DNA of 38,334 nucleotides from Larix sibirica. Taxonomy: Eukaryota > Streptophyta > Pinopsida > Pinales > Pinaceae. The position numbers and the translations under genes were made by a program. The stretch spans positions 1 to 38,334 of the forward strand of contig NWUY0304709762.1 in assembly GCA_004151065.3 (NCBI GenBank). The letters run 5' to 3'. Within the stretch, counting starts at the first letter, position 1; each line of letters starts with the position of its first letter. This document shows positions 11,600 through 21,289 of the stretch, one piece after another. The notes below the pieces were generated by a model, which was not told where the DNA came from, made no database searches, and worked only from the letters and a program-made list of their open reading frames with translations.

Positions 11600-12560
11600 A
11601 TTGCCAGTGGACCTCCACCAATAAGCGGTCTAACCCGCCGCGGTGTATCAATATGGAGAACCCGATAAAAGTCCTAGGAGGCATAGGAATAGGCGGTGTT
11701 TAACCCACCCAGTGGACTCGGCTGAAGCAAAAGAAGAAGCATAAGCCGTTGACTCAGTAGCTTAAAACCCACCGGTTGGATTATAAGCAGCCAGCCCCCA
11801 GCTGTTTATGTAAATAAGGCAGTAGATCTAGCTTAATTATCCAGCATAAGTAGCATAACTAGTTGGAGTACCAGGTCCAGGTCGAGCAGCATAGGCAGAA
11901 GCGGATCCAGTGGAATAAGCAGTTTATTGAGCTGTGCCAGCCCCCCCCATTAATGCGGCACCTACCTATAGAAGCAGCACCTAGAGAGGCGGGAGCAGTC
12001 GATTCTGTTGATCCAAACTACCCACCATAAATTAAAGCACCACCAGCAACGTCCCTTGGTATATTCCAAGCTTGTTCCGAAGAAGCACCTACCTATTTTT
12101 CCGACCCATTTATTCATTAATTCATTATTCATTACCAGTAAAGGTATATTCACAAGTAGTCGAAGCAGGGGATTCGGGTGATTGAAAAGATTAAGCCTAC
12201 CTAAGCCGTTGAAGAAGCAGTTGATGAAGCTAATTCAGTTGAATCAGCGGCATACCTAGAAGCATACCTGTAGATCCAGATCTAGCGATCCCTTGTGTTT
12301 ATAGATCGAGTAGCTATCCCACTAGCAGATGATTTTGCGTAGATTATGCGCCGTTGTTGAACCAGTGAGTTAAGAGATTCTGTAAGCACCATTTTTAGCA
12401 AGTATATCCTCAGTACGAGTCTGTACAGCGGGTTGTTTATGACCCAGTAGCTAAAAAAAAATAGCTTCTAAAGCAGTTGACTCAGTATATAATATAGCTG
12501 TTGAAAAAGTATCCATTAGTTTATTCAGTAGGAGAAGCATAGGCATGACTCAAAGCATAA
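11600..12560 (-). repeat. Family 1 tract, minus orientation (about 1 kb)
   Basis: On the minus strand the block reads in GCT/ACT/TCT/GGT triplets and yields pieces such as YSTGSASAYAARPGPGTP and SYATYAG, broken by many stops and frame changes. The plus strand is correspondingly rich in AGCAG, AGCATAAGC and GTTGAATCAG. The word AGTTGAATCAG near 12238-12248 is the complement of the GATTCAACTG core found in the 14.3-15.5 kb tract. Confidence 0.6.
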
Positions 12561-12785
12561 GCAGATCAATTAAATTGAGGTACCTCCCTAAGGAAGGGTA
12601 TAGGTTTTTTCCTTTCCTCCTTATATACTCGGCCCCACTCAAATGGGGTGTTTGCTTTATCCAAAACTGCGATTGAAAAGGTTCTTATAAATTATGTACT
12701 AAAAAATGGGGTACCTGCCCCAACTTGGTAGGTCGTAAATAAATCTCCAAATCAATTTCTCTCTGTATTGAGGTAGGCCGGGTAG

Positions 12786-13262
12786 GCCTGGGCGTCGCCA
12801 CGAGGTAAAGGATATTCTTTACTTACCTTCTTATTGGTATTCTTTCTGAAGAACCCTTATTATTTAGTACTCCAGCTTAGAGTTGTTTCGGGTGAAGCCC
12901 AGGATACGAAGGAGAGATTGAAAGCTGCCAAATGGATAGGATTTCTAAAGCCACACCGATTGCTATTTATTCCGGGCGAAGAAGCCGGGGGGGACTTACA
13001 CTTTGTTGGTTATATACGTCATAGTCGAATGAAAGTTAAAGCAAGTTTATACATCCTGACTGAAGGAACGTTCAGGTCAGACCCACCCTCAAAGCAGGAC
13101 AAGGTTGAGCCACGTTTGCACTCTAACAATTACCAGGTTTCCCGCCCTCTCTCGAAAGGAAATAGCTCACCTAATTTCAAACTATTCACATTATTACTAC
13201 TTAGATTGACTGATTCCAGAACTGACCTACCCGCTATGCAGCCTCTCTCGCCAAATAGTTAG
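12786..13262 (+). CDS. Longest stop-free stretch of the window, unrecognised
   Basis: The frame is open for 158 codons, from just after a TAG at 12783 to the TAG at 13260. There is no ATG near its upstream end. A TTG at 12834 would give 142 residues, and the first ATG (13029) only 77. The translated text has ordinary amino-acid composition, unlike the repetitive tracts around it, with hydrophobic residues early and the stretch GFLKPHRLLFIPGEEAGG in the middle. I do not recognise a family. It could be a decayed gene that lost its 5' end, or chance. It is flanked by CTTACCTTC sequence upstream and unremarkable sequence downstream. Confidence 0.22.
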   Translation, partial: AWASPRGKGYSLLTFLLVFFLKNPYYLVLQLRVVSGEAQDTKERLKAAKWIGFLKPHRLLFIPGEEAGGDLHFVGYIRHSRMKVKASLYILTEGTFRSDPPSKQDKVEPRLHSNNYQVSRPLSKGNSSPNFKLFTLLLLRLTDSRTDLPAMQPLSPNS

Positions 13263-13439
13263 GGCAGGATAAGGAAAAGGTGAAATAAAATATTGCTGAA
13301 GGTGCCTCGGCCTTACCAAAAGGGTAAATATTATTAATAATGGTAAATAGGCGGTTTTGTTAATTTATTTCCAAGACTGTATAGCCTGCTCCGACGAACC
13401 AGATATTCTATCGCTCAATAAAAATAGTCTGTTGTGAAC

Positions 13440-13860
13440 AAGGCTAAAACAATATGCTCATATGGAAACAACGTGGCTTGGGTGAAGGCTTAAGTTCATA
13501 AGCTAAGGCTTGCTGTTAAAAAGTTAAGGGATGGAATCTTCTGTCTTGAGGTGATAGCAAAGGGAAGGCTAAAGGCTTCTTATAGAGGGCTTGTAATAGG
13601 TGGAAGGCTATTGTTGAAAGGCCCTTGGTTACAGTAGTAGGTCTAGAAATCTAAGTAGGTGGATAGAAAGACGGGTAGCAAGAGAGAGAACAATCAGCAG
13701 GGCGGTAGTCTCAATCACCAATATGGTAAGGCTACTGGATAAATCACCAATTGGAGGTAGACGGTAGTCTCAATCACCATATGAGGAAGAAGGTGGTAGC
13801 TACCTAATATGGAGGCAGGCGGTAAGATTGATAGCAGCAGTTAGGTAAACTGGTTATGAA
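13440..13860 (+). repeat. Imperfect repeats with CGGTAGTCTCAATCACC and AAGGCT cores
   Basis: CGGTAGTCTCAATCACCA occurs at 13703 and again at 13762, each followed by an ATATG-like end, a spacing of 59 bp. A weaker third version, TAATATGGAGGCAGGCGGTA, lies at 13805-13824. Upstream, 13440-13620 has repeated AAGGCTWAA and GGAAGGCT words. No gene is seen. Confidence 0.7.
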
Positions 13861-14039
13861 AGAGAGATCAGTAGTAGGTGGAAAGATAGATCGATCACAG
13901 CAGGTAGGTATGCAACCGGGATGGGAAGATGACAAACTGTTTTATTATTGAGCAGGTTGATAGTGACCCATGAGCAGTATATAAATGAATTTGGGAACAG
14001 GTGGAATAGATATTCCCCTTTAGCCTTGCTGTTTGATGC

Positions 14040-14112
14040 GGTACCTTCTCTCCTTTTGATGAGGTACCTTATTCCTTCCATCCTTACCGTTGTGGTACCT
14101 TATAGCGGTACC
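14040..14112 (+). repeat. Four GGTACCTT words in 73 bp
   Basis: GGTACC occurs at 14040, 14063, 14094 and 14107, mostly followed by TT. The cluster lies inside an open frame (13948-14271, 107 codons from a TTG) that I do not consider a gene, because it has no ATG at its start and its middle consists of these repeats. Confidence 0.75.
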
Positions 14113-14299
14113 TTTATTAAGGCCCCCCCTTTAATAGGCAAGTGGGAGCAATCAGGGGAGCATATTGAAGTAATTGTGGAGAATTGCAAGGATGTAGAGT
14201 CAAGGCCCATAGTGAAGGGACTCTGGCTTGGCGTAGAATTGCTGACAGATAAGGCAATATGGGTGGGATGACGGGGTTTGTGAGGTGGGTCAAGTAGGT

Positions 14300-15540
14300 C
14301 TAAGAATAATCTGCTTGTTCAACTACTGCTTATAATGGTATTGCTGCTCTTTGTAGTGCTGCTCTTGGAACCGCTGGTTGTGACGCTGGAAAGAATGATG
14401 AGGCTGGGAACGCTTTTGGGAATTATATAACATGTGTGAATCTGCTTGTTCAATTGATGTTGGTTCAACTGGTGCTACTTAGACTAGTTATGCCCCTTCA
14501 ACTGCTTGGGCTGGGAATAATAATAATGCCGGTTCGACTGGTTTTGCTACCTTTGCTGGTGATCTTCTTCAAATGACTCTGGGATTTTTGCTCCTTCAAA
14601 TGGTGCTGGGAATGAGGCTGCTTTTGTTGGTTCAACAGCTTATGGAAATGCTCTTGGGACTTATAATGAAACTGCTCTTCTTGGAACTGATACTGGGAAT
14701 AATGCTGCCAGGAATTTCGGTTCAACTGATGCTGGAAATTATGCTACCGGGAATGCTTTTTTCTAATGCTTATTGGAATTAATGTGTCCAAATAATGGGA
14801 ATTAGGCTGCTTGGGCTGTAAAAAAGAATGTAAGTTATAGTGCTGCCGGGAATTATGCCTCAACTGGGGATGCTGGTGATGCTGGAAATCCCGTGACTTA
14901 TGCTGCTTGAACTGACCTTTCAACTGCTTATCGAAATAATTCCATTTTCACTGATGATGTTTGGAATTATTAACTTGGGAATGCTCTTGGAACTGCTGAG
15001 AATGCTGGAACCCCTTCTCCTCTTTAAGCTGAGGGATAAAGTTGAGACACTCCAGATTCAATTGATGTCGATTCAACTGGTACTTATGGAGATGCTGGGT
15101 CAACTGATCTGGGTACTGCTGGTTGAAATGATCCCGGGACTGAGGCTATTTCAATTGATGTTGATTCAACTGGTGTTGATTCAACTGCGACTGGGATTCT
15201 CCTTCTGCTTATGTAAATAGTTCCATTTACTGATAATGGGAATTCTTGGAATTCCTCTTCAACTGCTGCTAATGGTTATGCTTCTGGGGTTGCTTATGGA
15301 AATGATGCTTGTTGTGATGCTGGTTTGACTGGTGCTTATGGAAAGAATTCCATTTCTTATGGTAATATTGCTCCTTCAAATGATCCAAATGCTTCTGCTT
15401 TGAAGGCTGGTTCTACTTCTTGTGATGCTGGGAAGAGGGCTGCTTTTGCTGGGCTTCCTTTTGCTTATGATAATCCCGTGCCCAAATAACCTGGAAATGC
15501 TCTTGGCACTGCTGCACGGATATGGAACAATAGCCGCGTT
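14300..15540 (+). repeat. Family 1 tract, plus orientation (about 1.2 kb, the largest)
   Basis: For over 1 kb the plus strand is built of GCT, ACT, GGT, GGG, AAT, GAT, TCA and TAT triplets. One frame between about 14570 and 14766 is fully open and reads as a Gly/Ala/Asn/Thr/Ser-rich pseudo-peptide with pieces such as GNEAAFVGSTAYGNALG and FGSTDAGNYATGNAF. The phase shifts near 14568 and again later, and stops appear throughout. Out-of-phase frames (14573-14782, 14900-15220) are Leu/Met-rich shadows. A 25-26 bp unit beginning TTCAATTGATGT occurs three times, at 14449, 15057 and 15150. The tract may be a decayed repetitive coding region or pure slippage-grown DNA. No protein family can be assigned. 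Confidence 0.65.
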
Positions 15541-15541
15541 A

Positions 15542-15910
15542 CTACCCGTTACTTATAGACCAATTGAGCCATTGATGATAACCGATTGAGCCAATAAAGA
15601 AGACCAATATATTTACCGACTTTGCTCCAATTTGGAGAGGCAGCGATGTCAGAGATTTGATTCGGAGATGCGGCAATGCATTTTTAGGTTGCGGCTTTCG
15701 AAGGGATGAAAGGAAACCCCAAGGATAAGAGAGAGCCCTACCCAGCATGAACCCATAGCTATAAAGTTTACCCTGTTGAGTTGATATATGAATAACCAGT
15801 GGGTCTTGCCCTTCAAATGCATCCACTTCCTTTCCAATACTGTCACTACTAGTGGAGACTCGCATAATGCGTCTGTCGCATGATCCTATACTACCCTCTA
15901 AAGGGCACAT
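15542..15910 (-). CDS. Unrecognised 122-codon ORF
   Basis: This is an ATG-to-TAA frame of 122 codons on the minus strand, directly adjoining the 3' end of the family 1 tract. I do not recognise the protein. It has ordinary composition and a hydrophobic segment near residues 99-111 (VNILVFFIGSIGY). The 5' part of the frame (15832-15890) overlaps a repeat also found at 22239-22300, which argues that at least this end is not conserved coding sequence. Length alone does not support a gene. Confidence 0.18.
   Translation of the reverse strand: MCPLEGSIGSCDRRIMRVSTSSDSIGKEVDAFEGQDPLVIHISTQQGKLYSYGFMLGRALSYPWGFLSSLRKPQPKNALPHLRIKSLTSLPLQIGAKSVNILVFFIGSIGYHQWLNWSISNG
15832..15890 (+). repeat. Dispersed repeat shared with 22239-22300
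   Basis: Both copies begin TTCCAATACTG, then have a GACTAG/TACTAG word, GGAGACT, and end YTGTCKGTYGCATGATCCTA or close to it. They differ by many substitutions and small indels. A shorter echo (GGAAACTAGCGGGAATCAC) is near 33178. Confidence 0.65.
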
Positions 15911-17194
15911 TCCCCCCCCAAAAGTGTATAGTACTTAGCACCGTGCAGCGGTTTCCAAAACCTACAAAATAAGGCATCGCATCAACTCCTGACTAGGAAT
16001 ACCAGCATTGACTACTACCTCCCGGCTATCACCCGTATGGCTGTGACTCACTCACCCGTCCCGTGTAGATAAGCACGTGGTATTGAGAAAGGGTAATGCA
16101 CTAAAAACCTCCAGGGGCTGGTGGATTGAGAACTGGTCATGCATGAATACCTCCTTTTGGGTACGTGGGATCAACTCCTTATAAACTATTAAGCATTTAC
16201 TATGAAACCCGTATTAACTAGCGGCTATTTATTGGCAATGGAACTCGGCAATGACTGGGTGCTTATGGGCGTCTATGCTTGCTTGGCGGATAATTGAAAA
16301 GAGAATAAACATACGTAATGCATGTTAATACTTACTAGATATAACCTAAGGTTCCGTAGCGTTCATCTGTGTTTGTCCAGTTGTTCGTCGGGTCGATCCG
16401 AAAAAAGCGAGGAAAGGCAGCAATACTAGGGAGTTTATTCCTTCCACAAATCTTATCCATCCCATCCAGCGATCCATCGTCCATCTGTAGCAGGCATAAT
16501 AAGAGGTTGTTTCCCTAAAAACAATAAGGGCAGGCGGCACTCACTAAATAACCGCCGGTGGGTTGAAGGGAGTAGTAAGAGTAAAGGATAGAACCAAGTG
16601 GATAGCATGCTCATAAGTAAAGGGTGACTAGCACTCGGTGCCTCGTCTTACTGGCTTAATCAATGGGTGGCACTCCATAGGTTGTTGTCGGGTGAAGGCA
16701 GTAAAGGTAAGGTACGAAGTCGGAGTGATCTGGTCCTGATAATAGAAGAATAGCTGTACAACCTCCTCTCCTAAGCGCTTAATTCAGTAATACGTCTAGG
16801 GCGAACAGGTATAGGTCGTATGATGGGTTTAAGTATGGTACTTCAGTAAAGGTAGGGTTTTGTCATGCCATCAATGCCATGCCATTCCCATGCTGCTCGT
16901 AAAAGTGAAAGGTCTCTCCTCCCTCTTAAGCGATGAATTCAGTGTATAAGGCTACAGGTGCTATTTCTTCAGGTGGGTAGCAGGGACAAAGTGAAAGGCA
17001 GGTTCAAATTGAAAAATCGTATGGGCTCTTTCCTCTCCTCAGCTGGAACAGAAGTTAATAAATGATACCCAGAAGATTCTAGTGGTAGCAAGAAGAATTT
17101 ATAAGGTATTAGGGTAAAGGATTCATATCCTTGTGCTTGCAGTACCCCCGATGCCTGGCTTCAGCAAGGGGTGCCCGAGCACTCCATCAATGTT
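15911..17194. other. Intergenic stretch, nothing recognised
   Basis: It contains AGTAAAGGTARGG words (16575-16860) and a run of C near 15912, but no gene or RNA. A 64-codon minus frame (16346-16540) has no recognisable content. Confidence 0.5.
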
Positions 17195-17542
17195 CTAGGG
17201 TGAAGGGAGTAATAAAGTAATATAAGGTTGGTTGATCCTGTTCGTTCCTACAGGAGAAGAGTCGGATAGTAAAGTACCTCCTAAGTCGCAGGGACTATTA
17301 CTGATGAATAAATTATGCCTAATACAACCGCTACTTCGAGACCCAGATGAACCCATCCCACATCCTTTAAACCCAAAGAAACGAGGCGCAGAGCAATTAA
17401 AAACTGTATCTGATAAACTTTTTCGGATCCACTGGAGCAACTTCTTGATACACCCAACCCTTATAATTTGATTCTTAATACCCTGACCAAACTTTCCTTT
17501 AGGATCCTTAACTTTGAATAGGTTTCGCTCACTGCTCCGCAC
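17195..17542. other. Stretch open on both strands, unassigned
   Basis: The minus strand is open for 115 codons (start codon GTG, not ATG), and the plus strand for about 79 codons over 17232-17471. Both translations have ordinary composition; the plus reading includes PHPLNPKKRGAEQLKT. Neither matches a family I know. Opposed open frames of this size are common by chance. The segment differs from the repetitive blocks on both sides, so it could be an older unique sequence. Confidence 0.15.
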
Positions 17543-17559
17543 CTGCTGCCACCTTTCTT

Positions 17560-18340
17560 CTTGGATGGATGGAAGAACCTGCTTAAATGCTGCGCATTCA
17601 TTTCATTCCTAAAAAATAATGAATTAGATACCCGGTGGATGAATTATCCCAACGAACCATGCCAACAACGACCCAGAGGGCCTAATACGAGGCACGAGTG
17701 TTTGGGGCTTTATATATCTTCAATCGCATCTCTGAACGTTTTTGAAATTCACCGGACCAGACCCAGAGGCATGGCTTTTAATATCTTCTTGCTTTAGGGA
17801 CAAAGTTTAGTCTCCTGCATTCTCAACTAGCCAATAGGTTTTACCTTTACACACATTCTCATGCCGGATTAAATTGCAGGCAGGGCGGCTGGATTAATAT
17901 GGAGGATTCCAATAGGGTTTACCTTTCGCTTCAATTGTTGAACCGGATAGATTAATTATCCACAGCCGGGAACTTATGAGACACCGCTGGATAGAGCATG
18001 GGTTTCATTTATGGGTTCAATGAATGGGTTGGTAGAGAGGCTGGATTGTACAGTAGCCCGAGACGATCACTGCTACCTTTTAGACTCAGATCTCGTGGAA
18101 CTTTCAGATGGGAGATGGGATTAGGGCACATCAGAGAGTCTCATTGGAATGGATGGATTTAGTCCAGTAGCCGGGACGAGGACTTTTACATGCTCCTGCG
18201 GGGATGGATGGTCCCAAGATGGTGCTTTCCCTTTACCTTAGATCGTTGAACTGCCTGCCGGGGATGCCTTGGGTAGATGGCATTCTTGTTGGGACATAAG
18301 AGACCTTGGGATGGGATTATTGGATGGGGATTGAATTAGA
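17560..18340 (+). repeat. GGATGG-rich tract (family 3), second copy
   Basis: From about 17870 this block shares words with 7850-8420, including the exact 20-mer at 18191-18210 and a TTTACCTTAGATCGTTGAACTG-like stretch (18230-18252) that matches 8040-8064 imperfectly. No gene is supported; the 78-codon frame at 17561-17797 is unrecognised. Confidence 0.6.
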
Positions 18341-18990
18341 TGGGCTTCAGACTTTTAGGATATGGTGGATGCCCAGACCAACACTGCCTGGATATGCTTT
18401 TAGAACACTTGCCTTTATAATTCTTAGGAGGTACTGCTATTAGAACTTACCCTTATATTGATACTGCCGGAAACCTAGGACGATGGAGTAACTTCACTAC
18501 CCTTTCTTTAAATCAGGAAGGCAAGATCAGTAGGGGACAGACAGTCTTAGAAGAACTTACCTTGGATGGACACCAGACACCTCCAATAAATAGTAGCTAG
18601 ATCTGTAGCCCTAGACCAGGAATGCACTTAGTGAGTCGGGAATACTATGATTCCTTTAGAAGCGCCAGATGGGGATGGGGATGGATTGAGCCCTTACCTT
18701 AGACCTAGAACCGTCACTCTCACTGCTTCGCACCTTCAATTATAGGGGCTTTTACTTACCCCTGTATTGCCTTCAAGGGAGTCATGCCCAACCTCTTATG
18801 AAGCCAGGACAGTAATAGCTATAGAGTACGGCACTATGATATGATAAGACCCTTTCCTTGTTCTCAACCCAACACCTTTACTTAGATAAATTCCTCGCTT
18901 ACCTGCATAAGCCTCTTTATGCTAACCCGCCTTATTGGAAGGAAGGCGCCAGCCTTAAATGCTTTAATGAATCAGTGATTTTACTATGAA
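18341..18990 (+). repeat. Family 2 tract, second block
   Basis: TTAGGATATGG is at 18356 and GGTACTGCTATTAGAACTTA at 18430. ATGCCCAACCTCTTATGAAG near 18786 is identical to a stretch near 8656, again showing shared ancestry with the 8.4-8.8 kb block. Confidence 0.65.
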
Positions 18991-19008
18991 AAAAGTGACT
19001 TCACTCTG

Positions 19009-19212
19009 GTGGAGGAATCTTACAAGGTTTTTGGAAATAAACAACGGACCCAACCGGTATGGCTGGTCTATTGCTTGATCGGACGAGGGGATACATCGAC
19101 GAGATGTATGGGAGGAATAACCTTCAATGCTTTAATTGATTTATTTAGATATAGAAAAAGGCGAGTTAAAGACCCCGGTGGAAGATTATGCCTACGATCC
19201 CCTACACACTAG
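19009..19212 (+). CDS. Unrecognised short ORF with a 3' end related to 26240-26497
   Basis: This frame begins with GTG and has 67 codons; no ATG start is available at that point. I do not recognise it. Its last codons (GATCCCCTACACACTAGG) closely match the end of the ORF at 26240-26497 (GATCCCCTATAAACTAGG), and both are followed by a version of the GACTGGAACCA element. The relationship suggests two diverged copies of one segment rather than two genes. Confidence 0.12.
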   Translation: MEESYKVFGNKQRTQPVWLVYCLIGRGDTSTRCMGGITFNALIDLFRYRKRRVKDPGGRLCLRSPTH

Positions 19213-19236
19213 GTTTGTCTTTATAAAATGAGTGTT

Positions 19237-19287
19237 TGAGGACGTTTTTTATATCAACTGGAACCATCCCACCTTGTGCCTATTTCA
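19237..19287 (+). repeat. Dispersed GACTGGAACCA element, copy B
   Basis: This copy reads GACG, a T-run, ATATCAACTGGAACCATC, then CCACCTTGTGCCTATTT. It is related to 7015-7059 and 26562-26597. Confidence 0.7.
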
Positions 19288-19299
19288 GATGAGGATGCT

Positions 19300-19560
19300 T
19301 CGTGAGAAGCTGAACCGCATTTTGTCTGTTGAGAACTTGGGGAACTCACCTAGAAGCTGTTCAAAGAAGCCATTCATAGCACGTATAACTCATTCAAAGA
19401 AATAACCCAACCATTATACTGCCTGCACGAAGCTGTTCACTGCAACCATTCACTGAAGCCCCATTAACCCGCGCATATAAGCCATTAACTGCATGCTCCT
19501 AAAGCCCCACCCACGAGCTTATATGTCTTACTTTAGCAACACGTCTAGCCATTCTATTGT
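19300..19560 (+). repeat. Degenerate GAAGC/CATTCA repeats
   Basis: The segment repeats GAAGCTGTTCAM, GAAGCCATTCA and AAGCCATTAACTGC words with variable spacing. No gene is seen. Confidence 0.5.
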
Positions 19561-20129
19561 ATGGCGGGTACATATCCTCTCTTATGTATTATGAACGATA
19601 GGGGACATCTCTCTCCTTATATATTGGCCAGTGATAATGAGCTCTTTCTTGTATGGTGATAAGGACCTCTCTATTATATGGGTATATATATATATATTTT
19701 ATAGGCTCTGACTGGATAACGGCTATTGGCTGACCAGCTGGTGGGAATGACCTTCTGGCAATGATGCCTTGAGGCAATAATGTCTGTCTTCGAATGGTGT
19801 ATAATGTCAAATTTGAAATAACAAATTAAGTATATTTATATATTGGTAGGATGACTCATTCGGTGGATCAATAGGAGCAATCTTTTTCCCCTCCGCTTGC
19901 TGTCCGGAGATCATTCCGTAAACCCTGTCCGCCTTAAACACGGGATGAAAGTATATATATACTGGGCATCGATCAAATAAATCCAGGCAGTTTGGCTATC
20001 TTGCACCTTTCCTTTCTCATTATACCCCGGTTGAATACTCCCGGTGGGCATAAACAAATCCTCAAGCTCCTCTCCCTAACGGTCGAGAGACGCACCTCGA
20101 ATGGCGAATCAATGTACGTAAGCAGCACG

Positions 20130-20690
20130 TTTGATATTGACTGGTTTATGTCTAATGGCATCTGTACTTGGTGGATATGATCGGCAATGCTGACTCTGGC
20201 AATCTCCTGGCAATGACTAGCAAAGCTTTCCTCTCGGACCCTCTGACCAATGACCTTCTGTCTATGATCGGCGAAGACTCCTGGCAAAAGTATCTGCTAC
20301 CGGCAAAAAGCAACAAGCAACCAGCTCTTGTCTATCGTCTATGACTCCTGGTTAAGACTAGCGGCTATCAGCAATGAGCAAGTAAGATTTACTGCTGGCT
20401 CTGATTGGCAGCATTGAATAGGACCTACTTGGCTATGCCCTTAAGGCTACTCCTGGCTGTGGATCGAGGCAATGACTGCTAGCTATCGGCAATGACAACT
20501 GGCACTGACTAGCTGCAAAGACTAGAGTTATATGAAGGTGATTCTATGACTATAGCTTATAGATTGAGCAGAGGTTCTAGCAAAGACTGTGAGTATGGCA
20601 CATTGTGTACTTGAGTTGTTAATCCCTAGCGTAAGTAAGCAAGATACCTACATTGGCAAGGCAGCAAGTAGGATCAGCAGGCAGGTGTTA
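20130..20690 (+). repeat. GGCAATGACT tract (family 4)
   Basis: GGCAATGACTAGC, CCAATGACC, CTCCTGGCAA, GCTATCGGCAATGAC and related words recur with irregular spacing. Similar words are at 16230-16260 and 32090-32120. No gene is supported; the 104-codon minus frame at 19973-20287 overlaps these repeats and is unrecognised. Confidence 0.6.
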
Positions 20691-20699
20691 GCAAATTAA

Positions 20700-21003
20700 A
20701 GTTTATATAAGCCTGTAATAAATATAGCAAACAGCGGGGTTCCCGCTGAACCTAAAGGCAATCAACGCGATCCTGCCTATTATAGGGAAACATCTTGAAA
20801 TGCCAATCTTCATAAATAAGAAAATAAAATTCGATCTTTCGACCCTCCCTAAAGGTGAATTTTTTTTAATCAAAATGTCGAATGAGAAGGGGCGCAGCGA
20901 TCTGTTCCAAGCAAGTTTTGTGTCTGCGCCGAACCTGCCTGGGTCAATCAATCATTTTGTCACCCCCGGCCCGGCCGCCCTGTTCCCGAGGTTGCAAGTC
21001 TAA
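20700..21003. other. Non-repetitive island, unassigned
   Basis: The sequence here is ordinary in texture and open on both strands. The plus frame at 20800-21003 starts with ATG (67 codons) and includes KFDLSTLPKGEFFLIKMSN. The minus frame at 20703-20951 is hydrophobic towards its end. I recognise neither. The block could be a fragment of an unfamiliar gene. It gives way at 21003 to GTGTACT/CTTGG repeats. Confidence 0.2.
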
Positions 21004-21009
21004 AAAGGC

Positions 21010-21085
21010 GAGTGGACTCCCTTGGTGTACTCACTTTCACTGGGTGTACTACACTTGGTGGACTTGGTATGCTTGGCTTAACGTT
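21010..21085 (+). repeat. GTGTACT/CTTGG repeat cluster
   Basis: CTTGGTGTACTCAC, TGGGTGTACTACACTTGGTG and ACTTGGTATGCTTGG follow one another. A related cluster lies at 9050-9170. Confidence 0.6.
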
Positions 21086-21289
21086 CAAGGTGAAAGGCTC
21101 ATGGCTTATAGTGACTGTTGAAAGTATCGTGTAGCCCCTGTGTGTTCGTGGCTCTTTGGGTAAAACTAATTAATCATCCAGCTCCTCAACATAAATTGGA
21201 CTATGCTCCTCAAATGATAAATCATCATATATAATGCCTCATCATATATTCCATCCACAGTCTAGGTATAACTATTCTAGGTAGAACCA

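Noticed and set aside
13948-14271. 107-codon ORF
   Set aside because: It starts with TTG, has no early ATG, and its middle consists of GGTACCTT repeats.
14573-15220. Two Leu/Met-rich ORFs (69 and 106 codons)
   Set aside because: They are out-of-phase readings of the GCT/GGT/ACT triplet tract.
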